Part shown: one piece after another, positions 33,060-44,103 of the stretch
How positions within the stretch are numbered: position 1 is the stretch's first letter
Layout of the letters: each line of letters begins with the position of its first letter
Origin: Bubalus kerabau
Lineage: Eukaryota; Chordata; Mammalia; Artiodactyla; Bovidae
Direction: 5' to 3'
Length of the DNA stretch: 64,000 nt
Assembly (NCBI RefSeq): GCF_029407905.1
Contig: NC_073643.1
Location: forward strand, 36,242,501 to 36,306,500
The notes under the pieces: generated by a model
What the model was told of the DNA's origin: nothing
What the model saw: the letters and a program-made list of their open reading frames with translations, nothing else
Database searches by the model: none
Translations under genes and position numbers: made by a program

Positions 33060-33341
33060 TGGAGAAGGCAATGGCACCCCACTCCAGTACTCTTGCCTGG
33101 AAAATCCCATGGACGGAGGAGCCTGGTGGGCTGCAGTCTATGGGGTCGCTAGGAGTCGGACACGACTGAGCGACTTCACTTTGACTTTTCACTTTCATGC
33201 ATTGGAGTAGGAAATGGCAACCCACTCCAGTGTTCTTGCCTGGAGAATCCCATGGACAGAGGAGACTGATGGGCTGCTGTCTTTGGGATCGCACAGAGTC
33301 AGACACGACTGAAGCGACTTAGCAGCAGCAGCAGCAGCAGC
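33060..33341 (+). mobile_element. Bov-A2 SINE, full dimer, nested in L1
   Basis: Sense dimer starting tggagaaggcaatggcac and ending with (AGC)7 (33321-33341). Exact 13-bp direct repeats agtattccattgt at 33047-33059 and 33342-33354, both from the interrupted L1 ORF2. Nearly consensus in sequence. Confidence 0.98.
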
Positions 33342-34360
33342 AGTATTCCATTGTATATATGTACCACAGCTTCTTTATCCATTCATCTATTAATGGACAT
33401 CTAGGTTGTTTCCTTGTTCTGCTGCTAAGTCACTTTCTAGCTATTGCAAATAGTGCTGCAATGAACATTGGGATACATGCGTTTTTTTAAAATTTTGGTT
33501 TCCTCAGGGTATATGCCTAGGGGCATATATGCCTAGTGGTATATAGTAGTGGGATTGCTGGGTCATAAGGTGGTTTTATTCCTAGTTTTTTAAGGAATCT
33601 CCATACTGTCTTCCATGGTGGCTGTATCAATTTACATTCCCACCAGCAATAAAAGAGGGTTCCCTTTTTTTCATGTTGTTAAGATGGTAGTACTCCTCCA
33701 AACTGAGCTATAGGTTCAACAGAATACCTATCAGAATCTTAGCTGCCATTTTTGCAAAAACTGGCAAGCTCATTGTAAAATTCATCTAACATGCAAGGAG
33801 TATCCAAAACAGTCTCTAAAAAGATCAAAGAGAATTTATATTTTCCAATTGCAAAACTTACTCTAAAGCTGCACTATTCAAGTCAGTGTGCTGTTTCATA
33901 AGGATCAATGAAATAAAATTGAAAGTCCATAAATAAACTGTTCCCTTTGTGGTCAGTTGATTTTTGACAGAGCTGCAAGAAAAGTCAGTGGGCAAAAGAT
34001 AATCTTTTCAACAAAGTGTACTGGGACAACTAGATAGTCACATACAAAAGAATCAAGTTGAACCCCTTCCTCACATCATACACAAAATTTAAATTAAGGT
34101 GTGTAATATGCCTAAATTTAGGAGGTAAAATTATAAAAACTTAGGAAAAAATAGGAGTAGTTTTTTCATGATGCTTAGATCAGGCAGTGGTTTCTTAGAT
34201 TTGATATTAAAAATACAAGTAACAGAAAAATAGATATATTGAACTTTTTCAAAATTAAAAATATCTGGGCTTCAAAGGACAGCATCATGAAAGTGAAATA
34301 TAATACTTAGAATGGAAAAAAAAGTTTGAAGATCATAAGGGGCTTGGTATCAATAAAAGA

Positions 34361-34428
34361 ACACAGGGAAAATGTATTCAATATCTTATAACCTATAATG
34401 GAAAAGAATCTGAAAAGAATATATATAT

Positions 34429-34459
<31 letters not shown>

Positions 34460-34587
34460 CATACATATATATATACATACACACACACACACACACACCC
34501 CCATATATATAGCTGAATCACTTTGCTGAACACCTGAATCATTGTAAATCAACCGTACTTTAATTTTTAAAAAAGAAAAAACAATAT
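34361..34587 (+). mobile_element. L1_Art-type 3' end nested in older L1
   Basis: Sense 3'UTR acacagggaaaatgtattcaat, ataatggaaaagaatc, TA/CA microsatellite, agctgaatcactttgctg, A-rich tail. Exact 7-bp direct repeats taaaaga at 34354-34360 and 34588-34594. When the insert is removed the older L1 reads continuously (gcttggtatcaa to aaagagccctt). Confidence 0.88.
34420..34510. repeat. (TA)n/(CA)n compound microsatellite
   Basis: Alternating (TA) and (CA) runs inside the L1_Art 3'UTR. The same L1 3'UTR position carries TA-rich expansion at 21168-21240. Confidence 0.96.
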
Positions 34588-35270
34588 TAAAAGAGCCCTT
34601 ACAACTTAATAATAAAACTATGAATAACCCAATGGGTAAAGGTTTGGAATACACATTTATGCAAAAAATATGTCAAATTGTTCAAATGGACAATAAGCAT
34701 ATGAAAAATAAAGTCAACATCATTAATTCTTAGGGAGATGTGTATCAAACCTGACATGATTTATCACCTCACACTCACTCACAAAAATGTCTACAGTAAA
34801 AAAAGACAGTAACAAGTGTTGGTAAATTGGAACTTCTCACATATTGCTGGCAGGGTTTTACAGTGGTGCTAATTTGGAAAAAATTTTAGCAGTTTATCAG
34901 AAAAGCTAGCCATAAAGTTTCTGTGTGATGTAACAGTTCCATTTCTAGATAAATACCTATGATAAAAATAGTCACCTGTAGTTGAATTTTCATAGCAATG
35001 TTATTTAAAAAGTAGAAACAGCTGAAATGTTCATCACCTGATAAATGGATAAATAAATGTGGTATATCTGTAAAATGGAATATTATTTGACCATTAAAGG
35101 AAGGAAGTATTGATAGGTGTGACAGCATAGATTCACCTTGAAAATGTCATACTAAATGATAGAAGCCAAATGTAAAGGCTGCATTGCGTAGATTCATTTA
35201 TATAGAGTCAGTGGAATAGGCAAACTTATACAGACTAAAAGTAGATTGAGGGTTACCATGGACTATGGGG

Positions 35271-35582
35271 GCTTCCCTGATAGCTCAGTTGGTAAAGCAT
35301 CCACCTGCAGTGCAGGAGACCCCAGTTCTATTCCTGGGTCAGAAAGATCCACTGGAGAAGGGAGAGGCTACCCACTCTATAATTCTTTGCCTTCCCTGTG
35401 TCTCAGCTGGTAAAGAATCCACCTCCAATGAGGGAGACCTGGGTTTGATCTCTGGGTTGGGAACATCCTCTGGAGAAGAGAAAGGCTACCCACTCTAGTA
35501 TTCTGGCCTAGAGAATTCCATGGGCTGTATAGTCCATGGGGTTGAAAAGAGTTGGACACGACTGAGCGACTTTCACTTTCAC
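35271..35582 (+). mobile_element. Bov-tA SINE with two tRNA-like heads, nested in L1
   Basis: A first head (gcttccctgatagctcagttgg) with linker is followed at about 35391 by a second head (gccttccctgtgtctcagctgg) and then the complete body and BovB-like tail (cacgactgagcgactttc). Near-matching flanks tggactatgggg (35259-35270) and tggactagggg (35584-35594). The duplicated head mirrors the antisense case at 5911-6233. Confidence 0.9.
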
Positions 35583-35757
35583 GTGGACTAGGGGAAGGGC
35601 AAAATGGAGAATGAGTACTAACAGTACCAAGTTTCTTATAGAGGTGATGAAAACACTCTGTAATTAGACAGTGGTGATGACTGTACAGTTCTATGTGTAT
35701 GCTTAAAAAAAAAACCAACACTGAATTGTACACTTAAAAGGATGGATTGTATGGTAT
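35553..35757. repeat. Duplicated segment, copy A (pairs with 38213-38432)
   Basis: From tggacacgactgag (end of the Bov-tA tail) through the SINE-L1 junction cacgtggactaggggaagg and the old L1 3'UTR to ggattgtatggtat. The same order and almost the same bases reappear at 38213-38432. Copy A has an uninterrupted A run; copy B has an AAAAC-type expansion there. Copy A is the one in its natural context. Confidence 0.93.
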
Positions 35758-36074
35758 GTGAATTAGATCTCCATAAAACTCTCTTTTAAAAAATGCACAA
35801 TGCTGTATGTTTAAAAAACAAAGATGAAGATTAAAAATAGCCAATGGGGGCAGTGTTAAGGTGGCGGAGGAATAGGACAGGGAGACTCACTTTCTCCCTC
35901 ACAAATTCATTGAAAGATCATTTAAACACTGAGGAAATACCACAAAACAACTTCTGAATGCTGGCAGAGGACACCAGGCACCCAGAAATGCAGCCCATTG
36001 TTTTCGAAAGGAGGTAGGACAAAATATAAAAGATAAAAAGAGAGACAAAAGAGTTAGGGATGGAGACCCCTCCT

Positions 36075-36092
36075 GGGGGGGGGGGGGGGGGG
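36075..36092. repeat. (G)18 homopolymer
   Basis: An uninterrupted run of 18 G just 230 bp into the L1 5'UTR (cctgggggg to gggcaatc). Long G runs are prone to G-quadruplex formation and to length changes. Confidence 0.97.
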
Positions 36093-36370
36093 CAATCATA
36101 AAAGAGAAGTTTCCAAACATCAGGAAACCCTCTCACCGGCAGTCTGTGGGGAGTTGTGGAATCTCAGAGGGCAACATACCAGGAGGAAAAAATAAATAAA
36201 TAAAACCCATAGATTATGTGCATAACTGCAACTCCCAGAGGAGAAGTAGCCCAGACGCTTGCGTCTGCCACCAGCAAGTATGTCTGAACAGGGAGGCTCG
36301 GGCTTTACTGCTTAGGGTAAGGACTGGGCCTGAATGCCCTGATGCAATCTGAAGGAGCTAACTGTGGGAT

Positions 36371-36582
36371 GAAGTGAAGTGAAGTCACTCAGTCGTGTCC
36401 GACTCTTTGCAACCCCATGGACTGTAGTCTACCAGGCTCCTCCATCCATGGGATTCTCCAGGCAAGAATACTGGAGTGAGTTGCCATTTCCTTCTCCAGG
36501 GGATCTTCCCTACCCAGGGATCGAACCCGGGTCTCCCACATTGCAGGCAGACGCTTTAACCCCTGAGCCACCAGGGAAGCCC
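36371..36582 (-). mobile_element. Bov-tA SINE nested in L1 5'UTR
   Basis: Antisense tail gaagtgaagtgaagtcactc to antisense head (ccctgagccaccagggaagccc). Exact 11-bp direct repeats aactgtgggat at 36360-36370 and 36583-36593. Close to consensus, so relatively young. Confidence 0.98.
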
Positions 36583-37344
36583 AACTGTGGGATAGCCAGA
36601 GAAAGAAAAAAAAAGAGAGAACTTTCACGCAAAAAGCTCCAACCTAAGGCACTGCCAGGCCGCTCACAGAACAAAGGACTGAGCGAATACCAGAGGAGAG
36701 CCAGCCAGCTGCGGATTGGCCCATGCCCCGCCAAAGGCGGAGACAGCCATAGCTGGAAGGCAAGGGGCAAACTCGGCCCCAGAGATGGCATCCTCTACCA
36801 AACTGCGAGCAGGTTCCCAGTTGCTAAGTAAGATTCCTGGGATCCTGGACGGTTGACATCTGCCAGGAGGGTCGCAGGCAAAGATCAGTTCCCCAGAGGA
36901 AACACACATCACACCTGAGATGGCCCTCCCACTGCACACCAGGAAACTGAGCACCTGGGACGGAAGAGGGGATAAGATGCATTGCCCCACTTGGGGAGCA
37001 TAAGCTCGCCAAGCACCTGGTCGCCTGAGCTGCTCAGACCTGGGAAGGGCACAAAATGCAGGCCTAACCGAGTCTGTGCCTTTGTGGAGTACCCAAGAAC
37101 CTGAACCTGAGTGGCTTATACCTGGGAAGTGCACACAAGCCAGGGCCCACCTTAGACAGTTCCCCTGCAGAGCAACCTGGAGCCTGAGCAGTATAGACCC
37201 GGAAAGAGCCCACACCGTGAGTGGGGGCAAACCCAGTGTGACCCAGACACTGTGAGCACTCCCCACACGCTCCAGTGATATTTGTTTGCAGTGTTCCTCC
37301 CTCCCGGCAGCACAATTGAATAAAGTGAGCCTAAATAAATGACC

Positions 37345-37623
37345 CGGAGAAGGCAATGGCATCCCCCTCCAGTACTCTTGCCTGGAAAATCCCATGGACG
37401 GAGGAGCCTGGTGGGCTGCAGTCCATGGGGTCACGAAGAATCGGACATGACTAAGCAACTTCACTTTCACTTTTCACTTTCCTGCATTGGAGAAGGAAAT
37501 GGCAACCCACTCCAGTGTTCTTGCCTGGAGAATCCCAGGGATGGGGGAGCCTGGTGGGCTGCCATCTATGGGGTCGCACAGAGTCGGACACGACTGAAGT
37601 GACTTAGCCGCAGCAGCAGCAGC
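37345..37623 (+). mobile_element. Bov-A2 SINE, full dimer, nested in L1 5'UTR
   Basis: Sense dimer from cggagaaggcaatggc to the short AGC tail. Exact 12-bp direct repeats aaataaatgacc at 37333-37344 and 37624-37635. Confidence 0.98.
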
Positions 37624-38212
37624 AAATAAATGACCACCTTTGCCCCCTTGTGTCAGGGTGGAAGTTAGATACTGAAGAGACTTGTCAACAGAGGAAACCA
37701 AAATAAACAAGGAAGAGGTAACCACTTTGGAAGTCACAGGTGCAATAGATTAAAACCCTGTACTTAACACTGGGTACATTGGAAGGGATCTATAGACCTT
37801 GAGAAGTATAAGCTGCAACAAGGAACTATCTGAAACTGAACTGACTCCACACTGCCCTTAATTCTCCAGAGAAATTCCTAGACTATTTTACTATTACCAT
37901 TTTTTAATTAAAAAATTTTTTTAATTTTTAAGTTCTTTATTACTCCTTTAATTTTCATTTTTAAAACCTACTAATACCTTGAAAAAGAAAAGACCCTACT
38001 TTTAAAGCAAATTTCATACACTTTTTTATAACTTTTGCGATTTTTTTTTTTAATATTGTATTTTCGAGAGTATAACCTCTACTCTAGGTTTTTAATCTTT
38101 GCTTTTTGGTATTTGTTATCAATTCTGTACCTTTAAGAATCCAATCTTCAGTACCCATTTTTACTTAGGAGTGTGATTACTGGCTTGATTGCTGTCTCCC
38201 CTTTTGACTCTC

Positions 38213-38432
38213 TGGACACGACTGAGTGACTTTCACTTTCACGTGGACTAGGGGAAGGGCAAAATGGAGAATGAGTACTAACGGTACCAAGTTTCTTATA
38301 GAGGTGATGAAAACACTGTAATTAGACAGTGGTGATGACTGTACAGTTCTATGTGTATGCTAAAAAACAAAACAAAACAAAAACAAAAACCAACACTGAA
38401 TTGTACACTTAAAAGGATGGATTGTATGGTAT
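38213..38432. repeat. Duplicated segment, copy B, inside the L1 5'UTR
   Basis: A near copy of 35553-35757: starts tggacacgactgagtgac, includes cacgtggactaggggaagggc and the old-L1 3'UTR, ends gattgtatggtat, then returns abruptly to L1 5'UTR at cccccaggtcacctc. Differences include c to t in the SINE tail, acagt to acggt, a 2-bp deletion in ctctg, and a longer A/AAAAC tract. No target-site duplication is seen, and the segment has neither a complete SINE nor its own poly(A). Confidence 0.93.
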
Positions 38433-39334
38433 CCCCCAGGTCACCTCTATCTCCTCCCTCCTGCTTCTCTTCTCTGCTTAACTCTGTGAATCTCTTTGGA
38501 TATTTCAGGCTGTGGAGAACACTTAGGGAGCTGATCACAGGCTCAATTGGTCTCTTTCCTTTTGATTCCCCCTCCTCTCCTCTTGGTCACTCTATCTCCT
38601 TTCTCCCTCTTCCCTTCTCTGTGGAACTCCTTGAACCTCTTTGAGTGTGGAGAGCAAATAGGGAATTGATTACTGGCTAGACTGCTCTCTCCCCTTTTGA
38701 CTCCCCCTCTTCTACTCCTGGTCACCTCTATCTCCCTCCTCCCTCTTCTCTTTTCCATGTAACTCTGTGAACCTCTCAGGGTGTCCCCCACTGTGGAGAA
38801 TCTTTTCACCATTAACCTAGATGTTTTATCATTGGTGCTGTATGGATGGAGAAGTCTTGAGGCTACGGTAAGAATAAGACTGAAAGCCAGAGGCAGGAGG
38901 CTTAAATCCAAAACCTAAGAACAGCAGAAAACTCCTGACTCCAGAGAACATTAATCAACAAGAGCTCATCCAAAAGCCGCCATACCTACACTGAAACCAA
39001 GCTCCACTCAAGAGCCAACAAGTTTTAGAGCAAGACATACCAAGCTAATTCTCCAGCAATGCAGGAACATAAACCTGAGCACAAAAATACAGGCGGCCAA
39101 AAGTCACACCAAACCCATAGACACCTCAAAACTCACTACTGGACACTTCATTGCACTCCAGAGAGAAGAGATCCAGCTCCACCCACCAGAACACTGACCC
39201 AAGCTTCCCTAACCAGGAAACCTTGACAAGCCACTCGTCCAACCCCACCCATAGGGAGGAATCTCCACAATAAAGAGGAACTACAAACTTCCAGCATACA
39301 GAAATGCCACCCCAAACACAGCAACCTAAACAAG

Positions 39335-40260
39335 ATGAAAAGGCATAGAAATATTCAGCAGGTAAAGTAACATGACAAAAGCCCACTAAACCAAACCAAA
39401 GAATAGGAGATAGGCAGTCTACCTGAAAAAGAATTCAGAATAATGATAGTAAAAATGATCCAAAATATTGAAAACAAAATGGAGTTACAGATAAATAGAC
39501 CGGGGACAAAACATGAGAAGATGCAAGAAAAGTTTAACAAGAACCTAGAAGAAATAAAAAAGAGTCGATCAATAATGAATAATGCAATAAATGAGATCAA
39601 AAGCACTCTGGAGGGAACCAATAGTAGAATGACCGAGGCAGAAGATAGGATAAGTGAGGTGGAAGATAGAATGGTGGAAATAAATGAAGCAGAGGGGAAA
39701 AAAGAAAAAAAGAATTAAATGAGTACAATCTCAGAGACCTCTGGTACAATCTTAAACACCCCAACATTTAAATCATAGGAGTCCCAGAAAAAGAAGACGA
39801 CAAAAAGAAAGGCCATGAAAAAATACTTGAGGAGATAAGAGTTGAAAACATCCCTAAAATGGAGAAGGAAATAGTCACCCAAGTCCAAGAAACCCACAGA
39901 GTCCCAAACAGGATAAACCCAAGACAAAACAGCCCAAGACACACATTAATCAAATTAATGAAGATCAAACACAAAGAACAAATACCTACAGCAGCAAAGG
40001 AAAAACAACAAATAACTCACAAGGGGTTCCCCATAAGGATAACAGCTGATCTTTCAATAGAAACTCTTCAGGCCAGAAGGGAATGGCAGGACATACTTAA
40101 AGTGATGAAAGAGAAAAACCTACAACCCAGATTACTGTATCCAGCAAGGATCTCATTCAAATATGAAGGAGAAATCAAGAGCTTTACAGACAAGCAAAAG
40201 CTCAGAGAATTCAGCACTACCACACCAGCTCTTCAACAAATTGTAAAGGATCTTCTATAG
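39335..40260 (+). pseudogene. L1 ORF1 pseudogene
   Basis: The ORF1 product in active L1 is a trimeric nucleic-acid-binding protein with an N-terminal coiled coil, an RRM-like domain and a C-terminal domain. Here a candidate start codon lies at 39335. In-frame stops are at 39368-39370 and 39404-39406, a frameshift near 39715-39722 and a further stop at 39769-39771. The coiled-coil portion is open from 39443 to 39718 (91 codons; heptad-like with KSTLEGTNSRMTEAEDRI). The C-terminal part is open at 39859-40260 (TLQARREWQDILKVMKEKN; LQPRLLYPARISF). Confidence 0.93.
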
Positions 40261-40329
40261 ACAGGAAACACAGAAAAGGCTTATAAACTCAAACCCAAAA
40301 CAACAAAGTAAATGGCAATGGGTTCATAC

Positions 40330-43300
40330 TTATCATTATGTTAAAATGTAAATGGGTTGAATGCCCCAATCAAAAGACAAAGACTGGTTGAATGGATACA
40401 AAAACAATACCCCTGTATATGCTGTCTACAAGAAACCCACCTCAAAACAAGGGACACATACAGACTGAAAGTGAAGGGCTGGAAAAGCATATTGCACCCA
40501 AATGTAGACCAAAAGAAAGCAGGAGTAGCAATACTCATATCAGATAAAAGAGACTTTAAAATAAAGGCCATGAAAAGACACAAAGAAGGACACTACATAA
40601 TTATCAAAGGATCAATCCAAGATGAAGATATAACAATTATAAATATATATGCACCCAACATAAAAGCACTGCAATATGTAAGGCAAATGCTAACAAGTAT
40701 AAAAGGGGGAAGTTAACAATAACACAATAATATTGGGAGACTTTAATACCCCACTCACACCTATGGATAGATGAACTAAACAGAAAATTAGCAAGGAAAC
40801 ACAAACTTTAAATGATACAATGGACCAGTTAGACCTAATTTATATCTATAGGACATATCACCCTAAAACAATGAATTTCACCTTTTTCTCAAATGCATAC
40901 AGAACCTTCTCTAGGATAGATCACATCCTGCACCATAAATCTAGCCTTGGTAAATTCAAAAAAATTGAAATCATTCCAAGCATCTTTTCTGACCACAATG
41001 CAGTAAGATTAGATGTCAACTATAGGAAAAATCTATTAAAAGTACAAGCATATGGAGGCTAAACAACACACTTCTGAATAACCAACAAATCACAGAAGAA
41101 ATCAAAAAAGAAATCAAAATATGCATGGCAACTAATGAAAATGAAAACACAATAACCCCAAACCTGTGGGACCCTGTAAAAGCAGTGCTAAGGGGAAGGT
41201 TCATAGCAATACAAGCCTACCTTAAGAAACAGGAGAGAAATCAAATAAATAACCTAACTCTACACCTAAAGCAACTAGAAAAAAAGAAATGAAATGCCCA
41301 CAGGGTTAGTAGAAGGAAAGAAATCTTAAAAATTAGGGCAGAAATAAATGCAAAAGAAACAAAGAAGACCATAGCAAAAATCAACAAAGCTAAAAGCTGG
41401 TTTTTTAAGAAGATAAATAAAATTGAGAAACCATTAGCCAGACTCATTAAGAAACAAAGGGAGAAGAATCAAATCAACAAAATTAGAAATGAAAATGGAG
41501 AAATCACAACAGACAACACAGAAATACAAAGGATCATAAAAGACTACTATTAGCAACTCTATGCCAATAAAAATTTTGGGTTTGAGCTTATAAGCCAACT
41601 TAGAAGAAATGGACAAATTCTTAGAAAAGTATAACTTTCAAAAACTGAACCAGGAAGAAATAGAAAATCTTAACAGACCCATCACAAGCATGAAAATCAA
41701 AACTGTAATCAGAAATCTTCCAACAAGCAAAAACCCAGGACCAGACAGCTTCACAGCTGAATTCTACCAAAGATTTAGAGAAGAGCTAACACCTATCCTA
41801 CTCAAACTCTTCCAAACTCATTCTATGAGGCCACCATCACCCTAATACCAAAATCAGACAAAGATGCCACAAAAAAAGAAAACTACAGGCCAATAGCACT
41901 GATGAACATAGAGGCAAAACTCCGTAACAAAATTCTAGCAAACAGAATCCAACAACATAGTAAAAAGATCATACATCATGACCAATAGGATTTTACCCCA
42001 GGGATGCAAGGATTCTTCAATATTTGCAAATCAATCAATGTGATATACCACATTAACAAATTGAAAAATAAAAACCATATGATTCTCTCAATAGATGCAG
42101 AGAAAGCCTTTGATGAAATTCAACATCCACTGATGATAAAAACCCTCCAGAAAGCAGGCATAGAAGGAACATACCTCAACATAATAAAAGACATATATGA
42201 TAAACCCACAGCAAACATTATCCTCAATGGTGAAAAATTGAAAGCATTTCCCCTAAAGTCAGGAACAAGACAAGGGTGCCCACTCTCACCACTACTATTC
42301 AATGTTTTGGAAGTTTTAGCCACAGCAATCAGAGCAGAAAAAGAAATAAAAGGAATCCAGATTGGAAAAGAAGAAGTAAAACTCGCACTGTTTGCAGATG
42401 ACATGATCCTCTACATACAAAACCCTAAAGACCCCACCAGAAAATTACTAGAGCTAATCAACGAATATAGTAAAGTTGCAGGATTTAAAATCAAGACACA
42501 TAAATCCCTTGCATTCCTATACACTAACAATGAGAAAACAGAAAGAGAAATTAAGGAAACAATTCCATTCACCATTACAACGAAAAGAATAAAATACTTA
42601 GGAATAAATCTACCTAAAGAAACAAAAGACCTATATATAGGAAACTATAAAACACTGATGAAAGAAATCAAAGATGACACAAATAGATGGAGAAATATAC
42701 CATGTTCATGGATTGGAAGAATCAATATAGTGAAAATGAATATACTACCCAAAACAATCTGTAGACTCAATGAAATCCCTATCAAGCTACCAATGGTATT
42801 TTTCAGAGAACTAGAATAAATAATTTCACAGTTTGTCTGGAAATACAAATAACCTTGAATAGCCAAAGCAATCTTGAGAAAGAAGAATGGAACTGGAGGA
42901 ATCAACCTGCCTGACTTCAGGCTCTACTACAGTGCAACAGTCATCAAGACAATATGGTACTGGCACAAAGACAGAAACATAGATCAATGGAACAAAATAG
43001 AAAGCCCAGAGATAAATTCATGCACCTATGGACACCTTATCTTTGACAGAGGAGGCAAGAATATACAATGGAGAAAAGACAATCTCTTTAACAAGTGGTG
43101 CTGGGAAAACTGGTCAACCACTTGTAAAAGAATGAAACTAGAACACTTTCTAACTCCATACACAAAAATAAACTCAAAATGGATTAAAGATCTAAATGTA
43201 AGGCCAGAAACTATAAAACTCCTAGAGGAAAATATAGGCAAAACACTCTCTGACATAAATCACAGCAGGATCCTCTATGACCCACCTCCGAGAGTAATGG

Positions 43301-44103
43301 AAATAAAAGCAAAAATTAAAAAATGTGACCTAATTAAACTTAAAAGCTTTTGCACAACGAAGGAAACTACAAGCAAGGTGAAAAGACAGCCTTCAGAATG
43401 GGAGAAAATAATAGCAAACGAAGCAAATGACAAAGAATTAATCTCAAAAATATACAAGCAACTCCTTCAGCTCAATTCCAGAAAAATAAATGACCCAAGC
43501 AAAAAATGGGCCAATGAACTAAACAGACATTTCTCCAAAGAAGACATATAGATGTCTAACAAACACATGAAATGATGCTCAACATCACTCATTATCAGAG
43601 AAATGCAAATCAAAACCACAATGAGGTACCATCTTACACCGGTCAGAATGGCTGCTATCCAAAGGTCTACAAGCAATAAATGCTGGAGAGGGTGTGGAGA
43701 AAAGGGAACCCTCTTACACTGTTGGTGGGAATGCAAACTTGTACAGCCACTATGGAGATTCCTTAAAAAATGGAAATATAACTTCCATATGACCCAGCAA
43801 TCCCACTGCTGGGCATACACACCAAGGAAACCAGAATTGAAAGAGACACATGTACCCCAGTGTTCGTTGCAGCACTGTTTATAATAGCCAGGACATGAAA
43901 GAAACCTAGCTGTCCATCAGCAGACGAATGGATAAGAAAGCTGTGGTACATCACACGGTGAAATATTACTCAGCTATTAAAAAGAATACATTTGAATCAG
44001 TTCTAATGAGGTGGATGAAACTGGAGCCTATTATACAGAGTGAAGTAAGTTAGAAAGAAAAACACCAATACAGTATATTAACACATATATATATGGAATT
44101 TAG
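40330..44103 (+). pseudogene. L1 ORF2 pseudogene (endonuclease and reverse transcriptase)
   Basis: The order of domains is intact but the frame is broken. The endonuclease is open at 40357-40716, with the catalytic-site segment CCLQETHLKTRDTYRLK (QETH at 40429-40440), and at 40820-41062 with SDHNAVRLDVNY. The RT is open at 42004-42819 (271 codons; longest frame in the window) with SIDAEKAFDEIQH, GTRQGCPLSPLLFN and FADDM (42391-42402). The C-terminus is open at 42874-43551 and 43603-43884, with CCHC-like CWRGCGEKGTLLHCWWECK. The normal stop is at about 44101-44103. Stops and frameshifts separate all these parts, and about 25 nt are missing near 41830. Confidence 0.95.

Larger units (their letters stand above)
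31711..33671 (-). mobile_element. Bovine L1, 5'-truncated, broken into four pieces
   Basis: Antisense L1_BT pieces in correct order: poly(T)/3'UTR 31711-31973, 3'UTR and start of ORF2 tail 32541-32694, ORF2 tail 32936-33059 and 33342-33671. The intervals are a solo LTR (31974-32540), a Bov-tA (32695-32935) and a Bov-A2 (33060-33341). A possible 8-bp repeat catgttgt lies at 31700-31707 and 33672-33679, but it may be chance. The ORF2 frame is broken. Confidence 0.9.
33674..35845 (+). mobile_element. Older L1, ORF2 C-terminal half to 3'UTR, with nested elements
   Basis: Sense ORF2 from catgttgttaagatggtagt, through ctacaaagctgcactattc, ggtcagttgatttttgac and a C-terminal part resuming at 34588 (agcccttacaacttaataataa), to a 3'UTR with gtgatgactgtacagttctatg and ctgaattgtacac (35705-35793). 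Nested are an L1_Art 3' end (34361-34587) and a double-headed Bov-tA (35271-35582). The frame is heavily broken. It abuts the antisense L1 on its left, giving a head-to-head pair. Confidence 0.85.
35846..39334 (+). promoter_or_regulatory. L1 5'UTR, internal promoter region
   Basis: In known L1s the 5'UTR holds a pol II promoter. Here it has a G-run (36075-36092), GC-rich blocks (36650-37310) and diverged tandem C/T-rich units with aagtgtgattactggcttgattg, ggtcacctctatctcctcc and similar repeats (38161-38800). Two SINEs and a copied segment interrupt it. Promoter activity is inferred from the family and not demonstrated. Confidence 0.6.

Noticed and set aside
31700..33679. catgttgt repeat as target-site duplication of the antisense L1
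   Set aside because: The left copy is separated from the poly(T) by several bases and the right copy also fits the adjoining older L1, so it may be chance.
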